A DNA stretch of 51,191 nucleotides, from the NCBI RefSeq assembly GCF_021991635.1, contig NZ_JAFFJA010000061.1:1-51191 (forward strand). Direction: 5' to 3'. Shown one piece after another: positions 25,410-32,038 of the stretch. Origin of the DNA: Tepidanaerobacter sp. GT38. Its GTDB lineage: Bacteria > Bacillota > Thermosediminibacteria > Thermosediminibacterales > Tepidanaerobacteraceae. Below the pieces are notes generated by a model. It was not told where the DNA came from. It ran no database searches and saw nothing but the letters and a program-made list of their open reading frames with translations. The first letter of the stretch is position 1; each line of letters opens with the position of its first letter. The position numbers and the translations under genes are program-made.

Positions 25410-27263
25410 TTGACTATAGAAAAACAACTGGAAAAACTTTTACCGTTAGTATCAAAACCTGCTCGATATATGGGCAATGAGTATAATAGTATAAACAAAG
25501 ATCTAAACGGCATAAAAGTTCACATAGCACTTGCCTTTCCGGATGTCTACGAGGTAGGCATGTCTCATTTAGGCATAAAAATACTATATCATCTTTTAAA
25601 TGAATATCCTGATATTTACGCTGAGAGAGTTTATGCTCCTTGGATAGATTTCGAAGAACTTATGAGAAAAGATGGCCTACCTCTTTTTAGTTTGGAAAGC
25701 AAGACCCCCATTTCCAAATTTGACATGGTAGGATTTACTCTCCAATATGAAATGAGCTATACCAACATAATAAACATGTTAGAGCTTTCCGGAATACCAA
25801 TTTTGTCAAGTGAGAGAAATGAGAGCCATCCTTTCGTAATAGCCGGTGGCCCTTGTGCATATAATCCGGAGCCTTTGGCTGATATTATAGACTTTTTTAT
25901 AATAGGCGAAGCTGAAGAGGCCATATTAGATGTCATTGATTTATATAAAAGTTTTAAAGAGAGGGGTGAAAGCCGACAGGAGTTTTTAGAAAATGTGGCT
26001 CAAATTCCCGGTGTTTATGTGCCAATGCTGTATAATGTATCATATAATAATGACGGGACAATAAGCGGCATACTGCCTAAAAAAGATCATATTCCCAGCG
26101 TTATACAAAAAAGAGTTATAGAAGATTTAGACAGTGTATATTACCCTACGAAATTTATAGTACCATATATTGATATTGTTCACGACCGGGCCGTCCTGGA
26201 AATCTTTCGGGGCTGTACACGCGGTTGCCGTTTTTGCCAGGCAGGCATGATTTACAGGCCGGTAAGGGAAAAAACCGTAGACCGCCTGGAAAAATTGGCA
26301 AAAGATATTATATCCTCAACAGGCTATGGGGAAATCTCCTTATCTTCCCTCAGCACCAGTGATTATTCAGATTTAAAGCGACTTACTCAGGTTCTGACAG
26401 AAGATTTCAGACAGTGCCAGGTGGGGTTGTCACTGCCGTCCCTTAGGATTGATGCTTTTTCACTGGAACTTGCCAAAAAGATTCAAGAAATCAAAAAATC
26501 CGGTCTTACCTTTGCGCCGGAAGCCGGAACACAGCGGTTAAGGGACGTTATCAACAAAGGCGTTACTGAAGAAGACCTTTTGTCATCAGTTAGGGATGCC
26601 TTTGCTTTAGGTTGGAACAGAGTTAAGCTTTACTTTATGATCGGACTTCCCACCGAAACATATGAAGACCTAAAAGGCATTGCAGACCTTGCTTATGCCG
26701 TTGTCGATGTATACAGACAAGTCAACGGCCACACGAAAGGGCTTCAGGTCCATGTTAGCACTTCCACCTTTGTTCCGAAACCCTTTACGCCTTTTCAATG
26801 GGAAAGTCAGATAACACTTGCGGAAATCGATGAGCGCCAACAGCATCTGAAAAAATTGCTGAAGAAAAACAAAAACATATACTATAGCTGGCATAACGGC
26901 AAAATTAGCTTTTTAGAGGCTGTTTTTTCAAGAGGCGACCGAAAGCTCGGCAGAGTTTTAAAAATCGCCCATGAAAAGGGCTGTAAATTCGATGGCTGGG
27001 ATGAGTTTCTCGATTTTGACAAGTGGATGTCAGCCTTTAAAGAAGCTAAAGTGGACCCTGAATTTTACGCTTACCGCAAGAGGCCGGAAACCGAAAAGTT
27101 TCCCTGGGAAATAATAGATGCGGGCATCGATAAGAGGTTCTTGCTTTTAGAATTAGAAAAGGCAAAAAAAGGACAAACAACACCTGACTGCAGGATAAGA
27201 TGTCACGGCTGTGGGATAAGAAGACTAGGAGATGGTTTGTGTGAAATTAAGAATGAAGTTTAA
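25410..27263 (+). CDS. B12-binding-type radical SAM protein (TIGR03960 family)
   Basis: A 617-residue radical SAM protein. An N-terminal B12-binding-like domain (LAFPDVYEVGMSHLGIKILY...ERVYAPW) is followed by a radical SAM core with GCTRGCRFCQAG for the 4Fe-4S cluster, GEISLSSLSTSDY, and FAPEAGTQRLRDVINKGV. A C-terminal cysteine patch reads CRIRCHGCGIR. The substrate is not established. It overlaps the DUF2344 gene by 23 bases; the two are often adjacent or fused, next to RNase G and rplU. Start TTG 25410 after AGGAGG. Confidence 0.9.
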   Translation: MTIEKQLEKLLPLVSKPARYMGNEYNSINKDLNGIKVHIALAFPDVYEVGMSHLGIKILYHLLNEYPDIYAERVYAPWIDFEELMRKDGLPLFSLESKTPISKFDMVGFTLQYEMSYTNIINMLELSGIPILSSERNESHPFVIAGGPCAYNPEPLADIIDFFIIGEAEEAILDVIDLYKSFKERGESRQEFLENVAQIPGVYVPMLYNVSYNNDGTISGILPKKDHIPSVIQKRVIEDLDSVYYPTKFIVPYIDIVHDRAVLEIFRGCTRGCRFCQAGMIYRPVREKTVDRLEKLAKDIISSTGYGEISLSSLSTSDYSDLKRLTQVLTEDFRQCQVGLSLPSLRIDAFSLELAKKIQEIKKSGLTFAPEAGTQRLRDVINKGVTEEDLLSSVRDAFALGWNRVKLYFMIGLPTETYEDLKGIADLAYAVVDVYRQVNGHTKGLQVHVSTSTFVPKPFTPFQWESQITLAEIDERQQHLKKLLKKNKNIYYSWHNGKISFLEAVFSRGDRKLGRVLKIAHEKGCKFDGWDEFLDFDKWMSAFKEAKVDPEFYAYRKRPETEKFPWEIIDAGIDKRFLLLELEKAKKGQTTPDCRIRCHGCGIRRLGDGLCEIKNEV

Positions 27264-27951
27264 AAAAGAGGGGCTCACCAGATTTATTTCTCATCTTGAC
27301 ATGATGAGGACCTTTGAACGGGCTTTCAGAAGAGCTAATTTACCCATAGCTTTCACCCAGGGGTTCAATCCCAGGCCGAAGATAACTTTTACTCCCGCAT
27401 TGTCTCTTGGTGTTACAAGTAGTAGTGAATATATGGATGTGGAATTTTATGAAGATATTTCAAAACAAGATGTAGTTCTAAAGCTAAACGGTGCTTTGCC
27501 TGAAGGCATTCAGGTAACCGATGTAGAGGAAGCAGATGAAAAACTTCCCCTTTCCATGCTAAATTGTGCCAAATATGTGGTCACCGTAATTTTAAGTGAG
27601 GTAGGCCCGGAGGAACTTATAAAAAGTATTAAAATCCTTTTGCAACAAAAGGAGATAATCGTAGAAAAAAACACCAAATCCGGCAAAAAGCTTGTGGATA
27701 TTGCTCCTTTAATCTATAGCATAGATCTTGCTGATCATAATAGTGATACCGCAAATATTGTCATGTCAATTTCAATTGGCCAACAGGGCAGTGTAGCACC
27801 CATTACTGTAATTAGAGAACTAGAAAGAATACTTTTAAAAAAGCTTGAAGTAGTCGGCATACACAGGGAGGAAATATTTTATATAAGTGGGGATAAAAAA
27901 ATTTCACCATTTAATGTGGAGGAAAATATAAGTCCCAAAGAATCTAAATAA
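27241..27951 (+). CDS. DUF2344 (TIGR03936) protein, partner of the radical SAM protein
   Basis: A 236-residue protein beginning KLRMKFKKEGLTRFISHLDMM, the standard TIGR03936 start, with ANLPIAFTQGFNPRPKITFTPALSLGVTSSSEY. The function is unknown; the invariant pairing with the upstream radical SAM gene suggests a joint modification reaction, possibly of RNA or ribosome. GTG 27241 is chosen because AGGAG lies 9 bases upstream; ATG 27232 is too close to it. Confidence 0.88.
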   Translation: MKLRMKFKKEGLTRFISHLDMMRTFERAFRRANLPIAFTQGFNPRPKITFTPALSLGVTSSSEYMDVEFYEDISKQDVVLKLNGALPEGIQVTDVEEADEKLPLSMLNCAKYVVTVILSEVGPEELIKSIKILLQQKEIIVEKNTKSGKKLVDIAPLIYSIDLADHNSDTANIVMSISIGQQGSVAPITVIRELERILLKKLEVVGIHREEIFYISGDKKISPFNVEENISPKESK

Positions 27952-27992
27952 AGACTGTTTTAAATTGTGGGACTTGAGGAGCTGAAAATTTC

Positions 27993-29684
27993 ATGTCAAA
28001 GGAGATTTTAGCAGATGTTGATCGTGACCAAATACGCATAGGAGTTCTGGAGGATCGGCAATTAGTTGAATATTATGTAGAGAGGACGAATGACCAAAGA
28101 GTTGTAGGCAACATTTACAAAGGCAAGGTGACAAATGTACTTCCAGGGATCCAGGCTGCATTTGTTGATATTGGTTTGGGGAAAAATGCTTTTTTGTTTG
28201 CAGGTGATTTAAACTCCGGGAATCAGAATCTTGATGACGCAAATGGCTTTGAGGATTTGACAAAGATTTCAATAAAGGATTTTTTGCATGTTGGCCAAGA
28301 GGTATTGGTACAAGTTGTGAAAGAGCCCATGGGCACTAAAGGGGCCCGGGTTTCTATGAATATTACCCTGCCTGGAAGGTATTTGGTGCTAATGCCTATG
28401 GTTGATTATATAGGCATTTCAAGGAGAATAGAGAGCGAAGTTGAAAGGCAGCGTTTAAAGGCCCTTGCTCAAGAAATATGTCCACCCCATATGGGTGTAA
28501 TTGTTAGGACCGTAGCAGAGGGAAAAGGTTTTGAGGAATTAAAGGCCGATATGGAGTATTTAAAACGCCTTTGGGATAGTATACTCAAAAAACAAAAAAA
28601 ATGCAAAGCACCACGTTTAATATATAAAGACATGGATCTCCTGTCGCGGATCGTAAGAGATGTTTTTACACCTGAAGTTAGCAAATTTTATGTAAATACT
28701 TCATACGGATATGAAAAGGTCAGAGAACTGGCGTCATGTATATCGCCATCATTGCAAGATAGAGTAAACCTTTATATGGGAGAGGAAGACATTTTTGAGT
28801 ATTTTAATATTGAATCTGAGGCTCAAAGAGCTCTTGAAAGGAAAGTATGGCTCAAATCCGGTGGGTATATAGTCATAGATAACACAGAAGCTTTGACTGC
28901 AATTGATGTCAATACCGGCAAGTTTGTAGGCAGTATAGATCTAGAAGATACAGTAGTAAAGACAAATTTAGAAGCAGCCAGAGAGATTGCAAAGCAGCTT
29001 AGGCTGCGAGACATAGGCGGAATCATAATTATTGATTTTATCGATATGAATTCCCAGGAACACCAAAAAATGATAATCGAGACTCTTGAAGCAGAATTAA
29101 AGAAAGACCGGACTAAAGCCCATGTCCTGGGAATCACTAATTTAGGTCTTGTAGAAATGACGAGAAAAAAAGTTCGACAGAGCCTATATGAGGTCTTAGA
29201 AAAAGTTTGTCCCTACTGCGAAGGAAGGGGCAGGATTTTATCAGAAGATATTATGGCAAAAAGAGTAGAGAGGGAGATTTCACGCATATTTAGAACTCGA
29301 AACGGTGAGGCTGTTTTAATAGAAGTAAATCCATCAGTGGCAGCAGTGGTCATAGGCGCCGGTGGAAGTAAGTTAAGCCAGTTAGAACAGCGATACGGCA
29401 AATATATTTTTATTAAAGGCAAAGACGATTTGCATCCGGAAGAAATCCGTGTAAAAGCTGTAGGTAGCAAAGCAAAACTGGAACACTTTGCTATGCCGGT
29501 TAGGGAAGGTCAAATACTAGATATAATTATTGAAGAAGCACATGTAGCTAATCCCCGAAATGGCATAGCGCGAGTTGACGGCTATGTTATAGATGTTGAG
29601 GAAGGAGCAGATTACTTAGGTTTAAAAGTAAAAGTTCAGATAAGCAAGACTTATAGAACTTATGCGAAAGCACGACTCATTTAA
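27993..29684 (+). CDS. rng: Ribonuclease E/G family endoribonuclease
   Basis: A 563-residue RNase G type enzyme: S1 domain (NIYKGKVTNVLPGIQAAFVDIG, about residues 38-120), catalytic DNase I-like domain with the metal-binding aspartates in TAIDVNTGKFVG and IIIDFIDM, and the Zn-link CPYC. After the usual end, residues about 500-563 (REGQILDIIIEEAHVANPRNGIARVDGYVI) form a TRAM-like OB domain, an extra RNA-binding module. It processes rRNA and mRNA. It ends the 25.4-29.7 kb operon. Confidence 0.95.
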   Translation: MSKEILADVDRDQIRIGVLEDRQLVEYYVERTNDQRVVGNIYKGKVTNVLPGIQAAFVDIGLGKNAFLFAGDLNSGNQNLDDANGFEDLTKISIKDFLHVGQEVLVQVVKEPMGTKGARVSMNITLPGRYLVLMPMVDYIGISRRIESEVERQRLKALAQEICPPHMGVIVRTVAEGKGFEELKADMEYLKRLWDSILKKQKKCKAPRLIYKDMDLLSRIVRDVFTPEVSKFYVNTSYGYEKVRELASCISPSLQDRVNLYMGEEDIFEYFNIESEAQRALERKVWLKSGGYIVIDNTEALTAIDVNTGKFVGSIDLEDTVVKTNLEAAREIAKQLRLRDIGGIIIIDFIDMNSQEHQKMIIETLEAELKKDRTKAHVLGITNLGLVEMTRKKVRQSLYEVLEKVCPYCEGRGRILSEDIMAKRVEREISRIFRTRNGEAVLIEVNPSVAAVVIGAGGSKLSQLEQRYGKYIFIKGKDDLHPEEIRVKAVGSKAKLEHFAMPVREGQILDIIIEEAHVANPRNGIARVDGYVIDVEEGADYLGLKVKVQISKTYRTYAKARLI

Positions 29685-29687
29685 CAT

Positions 29688-29715
29688 AGGGGCGCTCAAA
29701 ATTTCGGGCGCTCCT
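29688..29715 (+). terminator. Hairpin terminator after rng
   Basis: AGGGGCGC (29688-29695) pairs with GCGCTCCT (29708-29715) with one G-U pair and is followed by AATTTATTG, a modest T-rich tail. Confidence 0.6.
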
Positions 29716-29800
29716 AATTTATTGTAAAAACAAGTTTTCAGGGGCGGGCAGCAATCTTAGATTGATTGCGTTATCGAGTGGCTTTAAATTTGTCTTTGTA

Positions 29801-29828
29801 ACCCTATAAAGTATTTTTTCATATATTG
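29801..29828 (+). promoter_or_regulatory. Upstream sigma-K-like promoter of the tiny membrane protein genes
   Basis: GTAAC with AC at 29801-29802, a 17-base spacer and CATATATTG (29820-29828). The sigma-K consensus is AC, 16-17 bases, CATANNNTA; the last base of the -10 does not fit. It is tandem with the promoter at 29871. Confidence 0.45.
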
Positions 29829-29847
29829 TAACAGGGCAATGAAAAAA

Positions 29848-29872
29848 GTTACGGTTGTAAAATCACCGTAAC
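29848..29872. repeat. Palindrome overlapping the sigma-K-like -35
   Basis: GTTACGGT (29848-29855) and ACCGTAAC (29865-29872) are exact complements with a 9-base spacer. The right arm contains the GTAAC of the -35 at 29871. The GTAAC word also occurs at 29798 and 29828. It may be an operator or chance. Confidence 0.4.
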
Positions 29873-29898
29873 CCCAAAGTCTATCATTGCATATACTA
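29871..29898 (+). promoter_or_regulatory. Sigma-K-like promoter of the first tiny membrane protein gene
   Basis: GTAAC (AC at 29871-29872), a 17-base spacer and CATATACTA (29890-29898), an exact match to CATANNNTA. The start is expected near 29906, about 24 bases before the ATG. It shares GTAACC and CATTGCATATA with the promoter at 30123. Confidence 0.65.
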
Positions 29899-29929
29899 TA
29901 TCAGGTCACAAAGAAGGAGGGAAAACGAG

Positions 29930-30022
29930 ATGGCAGATGTACAGGGTGGTGGCTTCTTTGGTAGCCGTTGGGCTTTTGCCCTGTTTCTCATATTGATTCT
30001 TCTGTTCTTTGCTGATGATTAA
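29930..30022 (+). CDS. Tiny sporulation-type membrane protein 1 (30 residues)
   Basis: ATG 29930 follows AAGGAGGG. The 30-residue product starts MADVQGGGFFGS and ends RWAFALFLILILLFFADD: a short glycine-rich head, one membrane helix and an acidic tail. It resembles the YjcZ/tiny-TM group of sporulation proteins in layout, but this is not proven. A sigma-K-like promoter precedes it and a terminator follows. The same core recurs in the next two genes. Confidence 0.8.
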   Translation: MADVQGGGFFGSRWAFALFLILILLFFADD

Positions 30023-30029
30023 GCTGAAA

Positions 30030-30054
30030 AGCCGTGCTCAATGCACGGCTCTTT
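30030..30054 (+). terminator. Intrinsic terminator after tiny gene 1
   Basis: AGCCGTGC (30030-30037)/GCACGGCT (30043-30050), perfect 8-base stem with a 5-base loop and CTTTT tail. Confidence 0.8.
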
Positions 30055-30122
30055 TGCGAAAAAGTATCGAGTAGTAAGCTGTTAAAAAATATAGCAAAGT
30101 AGTTCTCAAAAACTTTTGTGTA

Positions 30123-30150
30123 ACCTCAGTATTTCCCATTGCATATATTT
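30123..30150 (+). promoter_or_regulatory. Sigma-K-like promoter of tiny genes 2 and 3
   Basis: GTAAC (AC at 30123-30124), a 17-base spacer and CATATATTT (30142-30150), one base from CATANNNTA. The start is expected near 30158, 24 bases before ATG 30182, the same geometry as tiny gene 1. Confidence 0.6.
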
Positions 30151-30181
30151 ATACTAAAACATCAAAGGAGGGTAGTTTTAT

Positions 30182-30277
30182 ATGGCAGACCTTCAGAGTG
30201 GTGGCTTTGGATTTAGCAGCCGTTGGGCTTTTGCTCTGTTTTTGATACTGATCCTCCTGTTCTTTGCCGATGACTAA
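30182..30277 (+). CDS. Tiny sporulation-type membrane protein 2 (31 residues)
   Basis: ATG 30182 follows AAAGGAGGG. The product starts MADLQSGGFGFSS and ends with exactly the same 18 residues as tiny protein 1 (RWAFALFLILILLFFADD), though the codons differ at several positions. It is a duplicated gene kept under protein-level selection. It is probably co-transcribed with the third copy, 26 bases downstream. Confidence 0.8.
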   Translation: MADLQSGGFGFSSRWAFALFLILILLFFADD

Positions 30278-30303
30278 GGCTACCTGCAGAGAGGAGGTAT
30301 ATA

Positions 30304-30396
30304 ATGGGTGGAGGACCAACTGGTGGATTCTCTGGAAACAGATGGGCTTTTGCTCTGTTCTTAATATTGATTCTTCTGTTTTTCGCAGATAATTAA
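30304..30396 (+). CDS. Tiny sporulation-type membrane protein 3 (30 residues)
   Basis: ATG 30304 follows GAGGAGG. The product starts MGGGPTGGFSGN and then RWAFALFLILILLFFADN, one residue different from the other two copies. No promoter of its own was seen; it shares the transcript of tiny gene 2 and ends at a bidirectional terminator. Confidence 0.8.
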   Translation: MGGGPTGGFSGNRWAFALFLILILLFFADN

Positions 30397-30402
30397 TTTA
30401 AA

Positions 30403-30437
30403 AGGCCGTGTCTTAATTGGCACGGCCTAGTCTTTTT
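30403..30437. terminator. Bidirectional terminator after tiny gene 3
   Basis: AGGCCGTG (30403-30410)/CACGGCCT (30421-30428) followed by AGTCTTTTTT. It overlaps the end of the convergent reverse gene, whose own transcript would be followed by TTTTAAATTAATT. Confidence 0.8.
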
Positions 30438-30798
30438 TCTTCTCATCGGCTTTATTATCGGAGTTTCTTGCAGTGTTCCCACTACTTTCTGCAGCCGATA
30501 GAGTTTTCATTAAATTTATCAAAGTTGCTGGATTGATTTTTTTGTCGCCAGCAGCTCCCATGGAACTCAAAAGCGTCGCAGCCATTTCTTTAAGCTCAGA
30601 TGTGCTGCTTTTTGATTGAGAGTTTCTGGACTCAAATTTAATGTCCTGTGTATTTAAGAAACTGATTATTCCCAATAAATTACTGAGAGCGAGCAAACTT
30701 ACTAATTCATTGATATTTTGACCTCGTTGGCCGTGTATAACGTCTAACACCGTTTCCAACAAATCAGCCTTGAAACGGGAATTTTCACCTTCTGCCAA
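30427..30798 (-). CDS. Unrecognised small protein, helical with Lys-rich tail
   Basis: A 123-residue protein from TTG 30798, chosen because GGGGAGGGG lies about 6 bases upstream; the ATG at 30846 lacks an SD. It is helical, with a hydrophobic centre NINELVSLLALSNLLGIISFLNT, a DKKINPATLINLMKTL segment, and a charged C-terminus (NKADEKKKD). The KINxxxLxxLM segment resembles one in the next reverse gene (KINYEALNTLLTMV), so the two may be related. Function unknown; the location in a spore-related island suggests a sporulation role. Confidence 0.65.
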   Translation of the reverse strand: MAEGENSRFKADLLETVLDVIHGQRGQNINELVSLLALSNLLGIISFLNTQDIKFESRNSQSKSSTSELKEMAATLLSSMGAAGDKKINPATLINLMKTLSAAESSGNTARNSDNKADEKKKD

Positions 30799-30853
30799 AA
30801 CTACCCCTCCCCTATTGTAGTTGATTTTTGCAATATACAAATGCATGCTATTT

Positions 30854-30880
30854 TAATATATGCTACATTATAAAAAAAAG
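30854..30880 (-). promoter_or_regulatory. Partial sigma-K-like promoter of the 123-residue protein gene
   Basis: On the reverse strand CATATATTA (30862-30854) matches CATANNNTA exactly. At the 17-base spacing the -35 reads TC, not AC, so the match is incomplete. Confidence 0.35.
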
Positions 30881-30889
30881 AACAGCATT

Positions 30890-30919
30890 TATTTATAAAC
30901 AAAGAGGGCGATTGCCCTC
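30890..30919 (-). terminator. Terminator of the small reverse operon
   Basis: GAGGGC/GCCCTC (30904-30909 and 30914-30919) with a 4-base loop; on the reverse strand it is followed by TTTGTTTATAAAT. It lies 11 bases past the stop of the 104-residue protein gene. Confidence 0.7.
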
Positions 30920-30930
30920 AAACCTAATGG

Positions 30931-31245
30931 TTAGTCATCATTATTTTTGCTCTCCGCTAGAACGTTAAGTAAATTCTCCACATTTTCTGCCTGCTCATTT
31001 TGTACATGTTCGTATTCATCGATTTCTATAACATCTTCTTTGCTTTTTTTGGCCTGAATAGAATCATGTACCATAGTAAGCAGTGTATTTAAAGCCTCAT
31101 AATTTATCTTCTGGTCTGGCTGATTCGGCTGAAATACGTTTATAGTAACTAGCAATAGGTCAAGTAATTCCTGGCTTTTACCACTCATGAAAGGCCGTAT
31201 GGCTTTTAAAAGCTGAATATCGTTTTCTGATAATAATATTCTCAC
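30931..31245 (-). CDS. Unrecognised small acidic protein (104 residues)
   Basis: GTG start at 31245, 6 bases after GGGGAGGGAAG, overlapping the stop of the upstream gene (GTGA), so the pair is coupled. The product is helical (ENDIQLLKAIRPFMSGKSQELLDLLLVTINVF), with a KINYEALNTLLTMV segment, then an acidic Glu/Asn-rich tail. The pattern KAIRPFMSGKSQELLDLL suggests a soluble helical bundle. I do not recognise the family. It shares a motif with the 123-residue gene downstream. Confidence 0.7.
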   Translation of the reverse strand: MRILLSENDIQLLKAIRPFMSGKSQELLDLLLVTINVFQPNQPDQKINYEALNTLLTMVHDSIQAKKSKEDVIEIDEYEHVQNEQAENVENLLNVLAESKNNDD

Positions 31246-31427
31246 TTTCTTCCCTCCCCTTCCTTACTAAAGGTGTTCTTTATATTGCTCATTATTCGAT
31301 TGATACCGCCAAAGGAATTTATAAGTAAAATAAGGATTAGAAAAAGAGTGTATGGATTTGGCAGGGGTCGAGAATGGTTGCTAGGATTATTTGTATCGGC
31401 AGTTTGGCTTCGATTCTTCGACTTCAT
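31242..31427 (-). CDS. Small single-pass membrane protein (61 residues)
   Basis: ATG 31427, 5 bases after AGGAGGGG. A basic, Asn/Ser-rich N-terminus (residues 1-24) is followed by one membrane helix PYTLFLILILLINSFGG and a basic tail. The core LFLILILL is identical to that of the three tiny proteins 1 kb away, so it may be a longer relative. A sigma-K-like promoter lies directly upstream. First gene of a two-gene operon. Confidence 0.7.
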   Translation of the reverse strand: MKSKNRSQTADTNNPSNHSRPLPNPYTLFLILILLINSFGGINRIMSNIKNTFSKEGEGRK

Positions 31428-31458
31428 TATTTCCCCTCCTAATGATTTTTCTCTAGAC

Positions 31459-31486
31459 TATTATATGAACAAAAGATACAAAAGGT
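31459..31486 (-). promoter_or_regulatory. Sigma-K-like promoter of the reverse small-protein operon
   Basis: On the reverse strand AC (31486-31485), a 17-base spacer and CATATAATA (31467-31459), an exact fit to AC-N17-CATANNNTA. The start would be near 31451, 24 bases before ATG 31427, the same geometry as the tiny genes. Confidence 0.6.
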
Positions 31487-31550
31487 ACTGGAATAAGCTT
31501 TATAAAAATAAGCAAACTAAGAATAGTACTACAAAAAAGGGTGATTTAGG

Positions 31551-32024
31551 GTGAAAAACAAGAAAATAGTTATCTTTTTAATGATTATTTTAATTGCGAT
31601 TGCAACAGGGGTTACTGCTATACACTTTGAGCCTAAAGCAAAAGCCGAGCGTTATGCGGTTTCGTCTTGGCAAGGCGATCATATGTTGTTGGCACGCCTT
31701 GTAGCCGGTGAGGCAGAAGGCGAACCCTATGCTGGTCAGGTTGGCGTGGCAGCTGTGATTCTTAATCGAGCAAAAAATCCTAGATTTCCCTCTACAATTG
31801 CTGATGTAGTTTTTCAGCCGGGGGCCTTTGAATCTGTTAGCAATGGTTTAATCTGGTCGAGGTATCCATCTAGAACCCACTTTGAAGCTGCAAGGCAGGC
31901 ATTAGACGGGTGGGATCCCACTTATGGGTGCATTTTTTTCTGGAATCCGTATAAACCCGTACGTGGCTGGATTTGGACGCGAACTATAGTAACACAAATA
32001 GGGAACCATGTATTTGCAAAATAA
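31551..32024 (+). CDS. sleB: Spore cortex-lytic enzyme SleB-type cell wall hydrolase
   Basis: A 157-residue protein: signal/anchor helix (about residues 5-24) and the SleB hydrolase domain, ARLVAGEAEGEPYAGQVGVAAVILNR with the catalytic Glu, then FQPGAFESVSNG, ALDGWDPTYG, and FFWNPYKPVRGW. SleB acts as a lytic transglycosylase on muramic-lactam cortex during germination. It lacks the N-terminal peptidoglycan-binding domain of the Bacillus enzyme, so it is a short form. The ypeB gene follows directly. Start GTG 31551 has a weak SD (GGTGATTTAGG). Confidence 0.92.
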   Translation: MKNKKIVIFLMIILIAIATGVTAIHFEPKAKAERYAVSSWQGDHMLLARLVAGEAEGEPYAGQVGVAAVILNRAKNPRFPSTIADVVFQPGAFESVSNGLIWSRYPSRTHFEAARQALDGWDPTYGCIFFWNPYKPVRGWIWTRTIVTQIGNHVFAK

Positions 32025-32038
32025 ATGCGGAGGGAAAA

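Noticed and set aside
31491-31519. Sigma-G promoter for sleB-ypeB
   Set aside because: GAATA and CAAACTA are 17 bases apart and only partly fit the consensus; too weak to list as a feature.
31273-31554. Plus-strand frame of 93 codons facing the reverse small-protein genes
   Set aside because: No SD, and it covers the reverse 61-residue gene, which has a strong SD, a membrane helix and a sigma-K-like promoter.
31466-31556. Short plus-strand frame of 29 basic residues before sleB
   Set aside because: No ribosome site before its ATG and it overlaps the reverse-strand promoter; composition alone explains it.
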